Below are positions 1 to 4,958 of a stretch of 7,355 bases of DNA, piece by piece; position 1 is the stretch's first letter, and each line of letters opens with the position of its first letter. Source of the stretch: Desulfonatronospira sp. (lineage in GTDB: Bacteria; Desulfobacterota; Desulfovibrionia; Desulfovibrionales; Desulfonatronovibrionaceae). Made by a program: the position numbers and the translations under genes. The notes under the pieces were generated by a model. It was not told the origin of the DNA and ran no database searches. It worked only from the letters and a program-made list of their open reading frames with translations. The stretch is taken from contig PWSL01000523.1 in assembly GCA_003563255.1 (NCBI GenBank), positions 1-7,355 on the forward strand. Direction: 5' to 3'.

Positions 1-138
1 AAGTACGCAAAGTTAAAGTCGCGAAGCAGATGTTTTGTCCAAAACCGGGAAACGGTTTTGGACAAGGCTGCCTTTTCATTTGCCGCTACCCGGCAAATGA
101 AAAAACCTTCCTGACTTCCTTTGCGACCTTTGCGTCTT
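1..138. repeat. Inverted-repeat element with two tandem 13-bp hairpins
   Basis: Two perfect stem-loops lie side by side. The first pairs TTGTCCAAAACCG (35-47) with CGGTTTTGGACAA (53-65) around a 5-nt loop. The second pairs TTTTCATTTGCCG (73-85) with CGGCAAATGAAAA (91-103), also around a 5-nt loop. They are flanked by imperfect outer inverted repeats: ACGCAAAG near base 5 plus GTCGCGAAG near 18-26 on the left, and CTTTGCGACCTTTGCGTCTT (119-138) on the right. The outer arms pair if a 5-nt insertion is allowed on the left. The element may begin before the window. No gene overlaps it. It sits downstream of the leftward regulator gene, so it could help end transcription, but neither hairpin is followed by a clear U tract. 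It is most likely a mobile or REP/MITE-like intergenic repeat. Confidence 0.7.
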
Positions 139-181
139 GAGTGAGTCTTCGAACGGGCAGTTAAGAATTTTTTCTTGGGTT

Positions 182-196
182 GCGGGCACAGCCCGC
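182..196 (-). terminator. Short GC hairpin directly after the regulator stop codon (possible terminator)
   Basis: GCGGGC (182-187) pairs perfectly with GCCCGC (191-196) around a 3-nt loop, and its inner end abuts the stop codon of the leftward regulator gene at 197-199. The position fits a transcription end. On the transcribed strand, however, the hairpin is followed by an A-rich stretch instead of a U run, so it is not a canonical intrinsic terminator. It may stabilise the mRNA 3' end or act with the larger hairpins at 35-103. Confidence 0.3.
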
Positions 197-1762
197 CTAA
201 GAAGTCTTCACACAAATGCCCAACTTCCGCATTTTATGATGAAGTGTGGAACGCGGCAGGCCCAGTAAAGTGGCAGCCCCTTTAGGGCCGGAAATAACAC
301 CCTTTGTAATATGCAATACATTTTTAATATGTCTTCTTTCAACATCCTGAAGATTCATATATTTAATATCGATATTTTCTATATTATCAGTTTGATTATT
401 ATTTTTTTGTATATTATAATTCGAATCAACCATTAATAACATCTCTTTTATGGTCTTAGAATCGAGTTTGTTATGTATAAAATTATTAACTAGAATTTGG
501 TTTATGATATTTTTTAATTCTCTTATATTTCCAGGCCAATGGTGATCTAAAAAAATATGATTAATTTCATCTGATAATGTAATTTTTGGCAATCCAAGTG
601 ATGATGATAATTCATTTATAAAATATCTGGACAGCACTGGTATATCTTCTGGTCTCTCTCGCAGTGGTGGTATTTCAAGTATATATGTCGATAATCGATA
701 ATAAAAGTCCTGGCGTAATTTACCCTTCTTTAAAGCCCTTTCAACATCTATATTAGTAGCTGCGATAATTCTGGTCTGTACTGGAATGGAAATACTTTCC
801 CCGACTCGCTGAAAACTCTGATAATCCAACACATGCAATATCTTGCTTTGCATTTCAAGGCTTAGTTCTGCAATTTCATCCAAGAACAAAGTCCCCTTTT
901 GAGCAAGTTCCAACCTGCCCACTCTTGATGATGCAGCCCCGGTAAAAGCTCCTTTGGCATGTCCGAAAAACTCGCTTTCAAAAAGGCTTGAAGCGATAGC
1001 AGGGCAATTGACATGTACAAAAATATTATTGTGACGATTGCTTAATGAATGTATTACATTCGCCAAGTGAGATTTTCCAGTGCCAGTCTCACCAAGAAGA
1101 AGAACGGGTATCTCGAGTCTGGCTAATTTATTAGCTATTTTCATAACCTGTCGCATTCTGGGATTCACATATATAAAATCTTCCTGAGAGCTACTCAAAT
1201 CGCTGGAATAAGTAATATTTGTTGCAATCCCCCGCTCATTTTGCTCGATTGCTATCAAAGCACCAATGCAAATGGCAACGTAAGGTGATATCTCCAAAAA
1301 AAACTCCATTATTGTGTATAGATTTTCAGGCTTTTGTACAAAAGAACAATGAATTGTTCCAATAATATCGTCATTTAGAATTAAAGGAAATGCCATAGTG
1401 GTTCTCAGTCCAGCCTCAGCCAGAGGGTTTTGCATTGACTCTGTGAAATGCTGGGCAATATCTGTTATTACTACAGGCTTTCCTGTTGATATAACATGTC
1501 CTGCAACAGTAACTTTTTCAGCTTTGCGTGTTGGAGATAGTGCATTTACAACAGTTCCCTCCGCTGCTGCAAAGAAGCTTATCAGCTCACTGTTGGGGTC
1601 GTATAAGTTGATGCACAGGCGATCAAAAGAAAACTGCTGTTTGATCAGCCTTGAAAGAGATTGAAAAAAAGAAGACCTGGAGGTTGTAGAGCTTACTCCC
1701 CTGACCAACTCTCTGGTGATAACTTCAGAGGAAATTGTACTTGAAGGCTTTTTTGGGGGCAT
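197..1762 (-). CDS. Sigma-54-dependent transcriptional activator (GAF, AAA+, Fis HTH)
   Basis: A bacterial enhancer-binding protein that would remodel RNA polymerase carrying sigma-54. I chose a 521-residue protein starting MPPKKP at 1762 because AGGAG lies 8 nt upstream. An in-frame ATG at 1804 would add 14 residues, but it lies inside a repeat arm and upstream of a likely -10 box. Residue numbers below count from the 1804 ATG; subtract 14 for the chosen start. A GAF-type sensor covers about 35-185. The AAA+ domain covers about 212-440, with Walker A GETGTGKS (238-245), an intact GAFTGA sigma-54 contact loop (285-290), Walker B GTLFLDE (304-310), the arginine-finger region LRQDFYYRL (363-371) and WPGNIREL (423-430). 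An Asn/Ile-rich linker (about 450-482) precedes a Fis-type helix-turn-helix (about 485-530, core AATLLGLPRSTLHHKMRKLG). There is no response-regulator receiver domain, so control is probably by ligand or redox signal through GAF. The gene is divergent from the dehydrogenase/TRAP/AOR operon, its likely target. It is visibly more AT-rich than that operon, especially around 350-620. Confidence 0.93.
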   Translation of the reverse strand: MPPKKPSSTISSEVITRELVRGVSSTTSRSSFFQSLSRLIKQQFSFDRLCINLYDPNSELISFFAAAEGTVVNALSPTRKAEKVTVAGHVISTGKPVVITDIAQHFTESMQNPLAEAGLRTTMAFPLILNDDIIGTIHCSFVQKPENLYTIMEFFLEISPYVAICIGALIAIEQNERGIATNITYSSDLSSSQEDFIYVNPRMRQVMKIANKLARLEIPVLLLGETGTGKSHLANVIHSLSNRHNNIFVHVNCPAIASSLFESEFFGHAKGAFTGAASSRVGRLELAQKGTLFLDEIAELSLEMQSKILHVLDYQSFQRVGESISIPVQTRIIAATNIDVERALKKGKLRQDFYYRLSTYILEIPPLRERPEDIPVLSRYFINELSSSLGLPKITLSDEINHIFLDHHWPGNIRELKNIINQILVNNFIHNKLDSKTIKEMLLMVDSNYNIQKNNNQTDNIENIDIKYMNLQDVERRHIKNVLHITKGVISGPKGAATLLGLPRSTLHHKMRKLGICVKTS

Positions 1763-1770
1763 TTTGTTTA

Positions 1771-1775
1771 CTCCT
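1771..1775 (-). promoter_or_regulatory. Shine-Dalgarno site that decides the regulator start
   Basis: On the minus strand AGGAG stands 8 nt before the ATG at 1762-1760. The competing upstream ATG (1804-1802) has a GAGGA at a similar distance, but that copy belongs to the palindromic element at 1797-1972 and lies upstream of the putative -10 box. The inner start is therefore preferred. Confidence 0.6.
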
Positions 1776-1780
1776 ACCCG

Positions 1781-1789
1781 ATTATACCA
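1781..1789 (-). promoter_or_regulatory. Extended -10 promoter for the regulator
   Basis: The minus strand reads TGGTATAAT, a perfect extended -10 (TGn plus TATAAT). No good -35 hexamer is present at 16-18 bp spacing; the sequence there (CCTGAA region) belongs to the arm of the neighbouring palindromic element. Extended -10 promoters can work without a good -35. Initiation would fall just upstream of the Shine-Dalgarno site, giving a very short leader. This is consistent with translation starting at 1762 and not at 1804. Confidence 0.5.
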
Positions 1790-1796
1790 TTTATCA

Positions 1797-1972
1797 GTAA
1801 CCATTCAGGGAGTCCTCGTTGGTGATTACTGGCACAAGGCCAGGGGACTGTCCCCGCTAAGTAATGATTATGCAGCTTCACAAAATTTCACGCCAGAACT
1901 TTGTGAATTTGTGCAGGAAAGGTATCGCGGGGACTGTCCCCGGGCCGGTTCCGACACCCCCTGAATGGTTAC
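1797..1972. repeat. Nested palindromic REP/MITE-like element 1
   Basis: A 176-bp element with outer inverted arms GTAACCATTCAGGGAGT (1797-1813) and its reverse complement (1956-1972), one mismatch in 17. Inside is a second inverted pair, GGCC-GGGGAC-n-GTCCCC-GC, at about 1838-1859 and 1925-1946. Each copy contains the 13-bp palindrome GGGGACTGTCCCC (1843-1855 and 1929-1941). The centre holds a third hairpin, TTCACAAA (1877-1884) with TTTGTGAA (1900-1907). It encodes no convincing protein. The layout resembles non-autonomous palindromic repeats spread by REP-associated (Y1/IS200-like) transposases; no transposase is present here, so the mobilising enzyme is an inference. The left arm overlaps the longer reading of the regulator's 5' end. 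Confidence 0.8.
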
Positions 1973-2030
1973 ATTCATCATATTTTGCGCGTATCTGTCT
2001 GCCTGACTTATGCATTTCCATACTGGCCTG

Positions 2031-2080
2031 TTGCCCGTATATAGTGCCCAAATTAAGGTATAATGTCTATATATGGGCAC
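2031..2080. promoter_or_regulatory. TGCCC dyad cluster, candidate enhancer site for the sigma-54 activator
   Basis: The cluster holds TGCCC at 2032-2036 and again at 2045-2049, with the inverted copy GGGCA at 2075-2079. TGCCCGTATATAG (2032-2044) is an inverted repeat of CTATATATGGGCA (2067-2079) with one mismatch. GTGCCCA (2044-2050) and TGGGCAC (2074-2080) are a perfect pair. The cluster lies roughly 90-140 bp upstream of the start expected from the -24/-12 promoter, which is typical for enhancer-binding proteins. A run of T follows the last copy, so a hairpin role is also possible. Binding by the divergent activator is inferred from position and symmetry only. Confidence 0.45.
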
Positions 2081-2143
2081 AAAGTTTTTTTCAGCAGAGA
2101 TTGGCCCTGCTAAAGAAATATTTAATTTCAGGCAGATAAGTCA

Positions 2144-2160
2144 TTGGCAAGCCACTTGCT
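2144..2160 (+). promoter_or_regulatory. Sigma-54 (-24/-12) promoter of the dehydrogenase-TRAP-AOR operon
   Basis: The sequence TTGGCAAGCCACTTGCT matches the RpoN consensus YTGGCACGrNNNTTGCW, with GG at 2146-2147 and GC at 2158-2159 separated by exactly 10 bp. One mismatch is in the -24 box and one is at the weak r position. Transcription should start near 2171, giving a leader of about 260 nt before the ATG at 2429. Its orientation towards the operon and the divergent sigma-54 activator gene both support it. Confidence 0.75.
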
Positions 2161-2163
2161 AAT

Positions 2164-2180
2164 TTGGAATAAGGCTTGCT
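2164..2180 (+). promoter_or_regulatory. Second, weaker -24/-12-like site in tandem
   Basis: TTGGAATAAGGCTTGCT keeps GG (2166-2167), ten intervening bases, GC (2178-2179) and a full TTGCT -12 box, but the -24 box lacks the CACG part. It sits exactly 20 bp downstream of the better site in the same orientation. It may be an alternative start or chance similarity. Confidence 0.3.
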
Positions 2181-2208
2181 TAACTTTGGTAGAACACTTT
2201 TTTTGCTG

Positions 2209-2361
2209 GTATCTGTTTAGCGCTTTGCATGTGTGGCACGGGGACTGGCTCTTCCGGGACCCGCTTGTCCCAGAAAATGAGATATTTTAAGCACAAAATG
2301 ATGCTGAAGTGGGTCCCGGAGTGCCTGTCCCCTGCTTTCCTTAAAAGCGCTAAACAGATAC
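2209..2361. repeat. Nested palindromic REP/MITE-like element 2 in the operon leader
   Basis: A 153-bp element with perfect 18-bp terminal inverted repeats GTATCTGTTTAGCGCTTT (2209-2226) and its reverse complement (2344-2361). Inside is an imperfect inverted pair about 22 bp long: GGGGACTGG...CCGGGACCC (2240-2262) against GGGTCCCGG...CTGTCCCC (2311-2332). The central part has small AT-rich dyads, such as AAAAT/ATTTT around 2274-2288. It shares the GGGGAC core and the nested design of the element at 1797-1972, but its outer arms are unrelated. It encodes no protein. It lies between the sigma-54 promoter and the first gene, so the mRNA leader would fold into a long hairpin. Confidence 0.8.
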
Positions 2362-2415
2362 ATTGCTGAGAACCAACCCTTTTTATCCTGAATAAACACT
2401 ATATAAAATGCTTAC

Positions 2416-2421
2416 AGGAGG
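2416..2421 (+). promoter_or_regulatory. Shine-Dalgarno site fixing the dehydrogenase start at 2429
   Basis: AGGAGG lies 7 nt before the ATG at 2429. The earlier in-frame ATG at 2408 has only an AT-rich stretch upstream and no Shine-Dalgarno match, and starting there would add seven residues ahead of the nucleotide-binding strand MQIGYIGLG, which normally starts the protein. Confidence 0.85.
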
Positions 2422-2428
2422 TGCGTTT

Positions 2429-3289
2429 ATGCAGATTGGCTATATCGGACTGGGACTCATGGGAGGACCATTGGCAAGAAACCTGATCAGGGCAGGTAAG
2501 AACGTGCTTGTCTATGACCTGAAAGAAGAAGCCGTGGACCGGACACTGGAAGCAGGCAGCACTGGAGAAAAGGCCGCCTCTCTGTCCGATCTGGCCGGCT
2601 GTGAACTTGTATTTACCAGTCTTCCCCTGCCCGGGCATGTTAAGGGTACAATGCTGGGTGATGATGGGCTGTATACCAAACTGAGCCAGGGAGCCACTCA
2701 TATTGAGCTTTCCACCATAGATCCCGGCACAGCCAATGAATTGCATACCGCAGCTGCAGCCAAGGGAATTGGCTATATTCAATGCACCCTGGGCAAAACT
2801 CCGGCCCATGCGGAAAAGGCTGAGGAACCCATGTTCATCGGCGGTGACAAGGCCCTGGTGGACAAGTACCAGGATATTTTCAAGATCATCGGTATCCCCA
2901 ATTATGTGGGGAGCATTGAGGCTTCCTGCGCGGTAAAGCTCATCTCCAATATGATAGGCATGACCAACGTGGCTGTCCTGGCCGAGGGCATCCGGGTGGG
3001 AGAGAAGGCAGGGCTGGACCGCAACCAACTGCTCGAACTGCTGTCCGATACCGGAGCACGCAGTTTTCAGATGGATGTCCGTGGTCCCTGGATTGCTGCT
3101 GACGATTTTAAACCCAGGTTTGCCGTGGACCTGGCCCTGAAAGACGTGCGTCTAGGCCTGGAAATGGCCAGGGCCTGGAATCTGGATCTAAAAGCCATGG
3201 AGGCTGCCCTGAAGTACTTCCAGAAATGCAGTGAATCCGGGTTTGGCCAGGAAGACTGCAACGCTGTGTGCAAAATTGTTGGTGAATAA
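2429..3289 (+). CDS. NAD(P)-dependent beta-hydroxyacid dehydrogenase (3-hydroxyisobutyrate dehydrogenase family)
   Basis: A 286-residue cytoplasmic oxidoreductase of the usual length for the 3-hydroxyisobutyrate / tartronate-semialdehyde / sulfolactaldehyde reductase family, which interconverts a primary alcohol next to an acid group and its aldehyde. The N-terminal Rossmann fold shows IGYIGLGLMGGP (residues 3-14). Asp30 ends the second strand (LVYD), which suggests NAD(H) over NADP(H). The STIDPG segment (95-100) is the conserved substrate/cofactor loop. Lys170 in AVKLISNM is the expected catalytic lysine, with Asn174 beside it. The helical C-terminal domain has the usual DLALKDVRLGLEMA block (234-247). 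The substrate loop at 118-139 is unusual: QCTLGKTPAHA replaces the common DAPVSGG, recalling the GRTSANA loop I remember for E. coli YihU. It is the first gene of the operon, 98 bp before dctP, and a downstream AOR could take its aldehyde product. The family is secure; the substrate is unknown. Confidence 0.9.
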   Translation: MQIGYIGLGLMGGPLARNLIRAGKNVLVYDLKEEAVDRTLEAGSTGEKAASLSDLAGCELVFTSLPLPGHVKGTMLGDDGLYTKLSQGATHIELSTIDPGTANELHTAAAAKGIGYIQCTLGKTPAHAEKAEEPMFIGGDKALVDKYQDIFKIIGIPNYVGSIEASCAVKLISNMIGMTNVAVLAEGIRVGEKAGLDRNQLLELLSDTGARSFQMDVRGPWIAADDFKPRFAVDLALKDVRLGLEMARAWNLDLKAMEAALKYFQKCSESGFGQEDCNAVCKIVGE

Positions 3290-3342
3290 ATTTTCCGGCC
3301 TGATCCCAATCCAGAGTGGGGAAAACCGGTGCGGTGAATTCC

Positions 3343-3367
3343 GGATTAATATATAGGCATATAATCC
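3343..3367 (+). promoter_or_regulatory. AT-rich dyad with a -10-like box before dctP
   Basis: In the 98-bp gap between the dehydrogenase and dctP, GGATTA (3343-3348) pairs with TAATCC (3362-3367) around an AT-rich centre, and TATAAT (3360-3365) overlaps the right arm. No convincing -35 box is found 16-18 bp upstream. It could be an internal promoter with an operator, letting dctP be made in excess of the dehydrogenase, or simply an mRNA hairpin. The evidence is weak. Confidence 0.25.
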
Positions 3368-3387
3368 TCAACCAAAGGAGAAACAGT

Positions 3388-4383
3388 ATGAAGAAGCTTG
3401 TATTAACCCTTGCAGCCCTGGCGCTTTTGCTGGGAGTATCTCCGGCCAAGGCCGAGTACCAGTCCATGACCATCAGGGCGGCCACAGCCAACCCTGAAGG
3501 CAGTCTGCACACCACGGCCATTAACAAGTTCAAGGAGATTGTGGAACGCGAATCCGATGGAAAGATCAATGTCCGGACCTTCTATGGCGGTTCCATGGGA
3601 GATGAACAGGCCAATGTCAGACAGCTGCGCAACCAGGAAATCCACCTGGCCGTGCTGGCGGTTGGCAACCTGACCCCTTTTGCTGCCCAGGCCAACATCT
3701 ACTATCTGCCCTACATGTTTCCAACAATAGAGAAGGCTTACACTCTCCTGGAGCATGAGGAATTCAACGCCAGAACAGCCGACACAATCGCGTCCCAAAG
3801 CGGTACCCGTCCCCTTTCCTGGCTTATCGGCGGATACCGTCATCTGACCAACTCCAGACATCCTGTAACAACCATCGATGATCTGCAGGGTCTGAGAATC
3901 AGGACTCCTCCTGTGGCAATTCAGCTGGATTCCTTTCGTTCCTGGGGAGTTGAACCCCATCCTCTGGCCTGGGTTGAAACATTCAGCGCTCTTCAACAGG
4001 GAGTAATAGACGGGCAGGAAAACCCCCACGCGGTAAATCGGGACCAGAAGTTCTGGGAAGTCCAGAAATATATTACTGAACTGCACTATCTGCTGTGGGT
4101 TGGTCCCATGCTGGTCAGCGAAAGATGGTACCAGGGTCTTGATCCGGCAACCAAAGATCTGGTTACCAGGGCTGCCGCTGAAGCTGCGGCATATGAATGG
4201 GAATGGGCTGCCGAACAGGATCAGATAGCCCTGCAGGACTGCCTGGATAATGGAATGGAGCTGTATCAGCTGGAAGATGAAGAGGTCTGGATGGAAAAGG
4301 CCCGGACTTTGTGGCCCAAATTCCATGAGCAGGTCGGCGGCGAAGAAGTCATTAACGAGGCCATGGCCATAATGGAAAACTAG
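3388..4383 (+). CDS. dctP: TRAP transporter substrate-binding protein (DctP family)
   Basis: A 331-residue periplasmic solute receptor that captures an organic anion and hands it to the DctQ-DctM membrane complex. The start at 3388 has AAGGAG 7 nt upstream; a longer in-frame reading from 3316 would bury the signal peptide. A Sec signal peptide is clear: Lys-Lys, a hydrophobic core and a cleavage motif AKA after residue 22. The mature protein shows the family landmarks: GGSMGDEQANVRQLRNQEI (67-85), LQGLRIRTPP (166-175) with Arg172 as the expected carboxylate-binding arginine, and WVETFSALQQGVIDGQENP (195-213). These place it in the DctP branch (C4-dicarboxylate-type receptors), whose members bind many carboxylates and some sulfonates. 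The ligand cannot be read from sequence alone. dctQ follows after 43 bp. Confidence 0.93.
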   Translation: MKKLVLTLAALALLLGVSPAKAEYQSMTIRAATANPEGSLHTTAINKFKEIVERESDGKINVRTFYGGSMGDEQANVRQLRNQEIHLAVLAVGNLTPFAAQANIYYLPYMFPTIEKAYTLLEHEEFNARTADTIASQSGTRPLSWLIGGYRHLTNSRHPVTTIDDLQGLRIRTPPVAIQLDSFRSWGVEPHPLAWVETFSALQQGVIDGQENPHAVNRDQKFWEVQKYITELHYLLWVGPMLVSERWYQGLDPATKDLVTRAAAEAAAYEWEWAAEQDQIALQDCLDNGMELYQLEDEEVWMEKARTLWPKFHEQVGGEEVINEAMAIMEN

Positions 4384-4426
4384 GGCATAAAACATTCGTC
4401 AACATTAAACCAGGAGGCAGGCAGCC

Positions 4427-4942
4427 ATGGCCAAAATATTCCTGCGATTTATCGGCAAACTCTACGATAATTTCGAAGAGATTTTTTGCGCTCTGACCAT
4501 GGGGATCATGGTCGCCTGCCTCATGATTCAGGTCGGGGTCCGCTGGACCACCGGTGCAGGCATGGCCTGGACAGAAGAGCTGAGCCGTTATGCCTTTATC
4601 TGGACGGTTTTTATCGGGGCGGCCCTGGTGGCCAAGCATGGCTCACATGTACGCATTTCCGCCCAGTTTATGCTGATGCCCATTAAAGTCCGTCTTGCCT
4701 TCCGTTTTTTCACAGATCTCATGTGGGTCGGTTTCAATCTCTATTTTGCCTGGTTGAGCTGGCAAGTGATTTCCGGGGGACTGGCATTTCCCGAATATTC
4801 TCCGGTTTTGGGAATCGTCAGAGGGTATGTGGAAATGATCATTCCACTGGGGTTTGTGCTCATGAGCTGGCGTATCCTTGAGGGATACCTCAGGCGCTGG
4901 AGGCAGGGAAACCTGACAGAACTGGTGGAGCAGGTTCACTAA
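4427..4942 (+). CDS. dctQ: TRAP transporter small membrane subunit (DctQ)
   Basis: A 171-residue inner-membrane protein with about four hydrophobic helices (roughly residues 19-37, 53-70, 92-113 and 130-150), the usual size and topology of the small TRAP subunit. The conserved DctQ block is present at residues 45-77: WTEELSRY, then FIGAALVAKHGSHVRI, with Trp48, Glu50/51, Arg54, Gly64 and His74. It partners DctM to form the sodium-driven import channel. AGGAGG stands 9 nt before the ATG. It lies 43 bp after dctP and 16 bp before dctM, so the three are very probably co-transcribed. Confidence 0.93.
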   Translation: MAKIFLRFIGKLYDNFEEIFCALTMGIMVACLMIQVGVRWTTGAGMAWTEELSRYAFIWTVFIGAALVAKHGSHVRISAQFMLMPIKVRLAFRFFTDLMWVGFNLYFAWLSWQVISGGLAFPEYSPVLGIVRGYVEMIIPLGFVLMSWRILEGYLRRWRQGNLTELVEQVH

Positions 4943-4958
4943 AGGAGGCTGGGCAGTC

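Noticed and set aside
2059..2064. TATAAT on the plus strand upstream of the sigma-54 site
   Set aside because: No -35 hexamer stands at 16-18 bp, and the nearest TTGCCC is about 22 bp away. It sits in the centre of the dyad cluster and is more likely incidental.
2074..2091. Inverted repeat followed by a T run, resembling an intrinsic terminator on the plus strand
   Set aside because: No gene is transcribed rightwards into it (the flanking regulator goes the other way), and the loop is long. The dyad is better explained as a regulatory site.
2112..2130. AT-rich tract upstream of the sigma-54 promoter as an IHF site
   Set aside because: The stretch is AT-rich, but I could not find the WATCAA-N4-TTR pattern on either strand.
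1864..2139. Short open frames across the divergent region on both strands
   Set aside because: They run through palindromic repeats and promoter elements, have no good Shine-Dalgarno, and show no recognisable protein features.
2235..2250. TGGCACGGGGACTGGC, which looks like a strong sigma-54 -24 box
   Set aside because: The GG to GC spacing is 11 and not 10, the -12 box lacks TTGC, and the sequence is part of the palindromic element. The match to the -24 box looks incidental.
1797..2361. CRISPR array
   Set aside because: The repeats are palindromic and occur as nested inverted pairs, not as regularly spaced direct repeats with unique spacers.
2408..2428. Earlier in-frame ATG for the dehydrogenase
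   Set aside because: There is no Shine-Dalgarno upstream, while AGGAGG is ideally placed for the ATG at 2429, where the Rossmann strand begins.
2399..3028. 209-codon open frame on the minus strand opposite the dehydrogenase
   Set aside because: It is a shadow of the conserved dehydrogenase reading frame with no family features or ribosome-binding site that I can identify.
3403..4395. 330-codon open frame on the minus strand opposite dctP
   Set aside because: It lies wholly opposite a clear DctP gene, has no recognisable domain, and its residue content looks like an antisense shadow of biased codon use.
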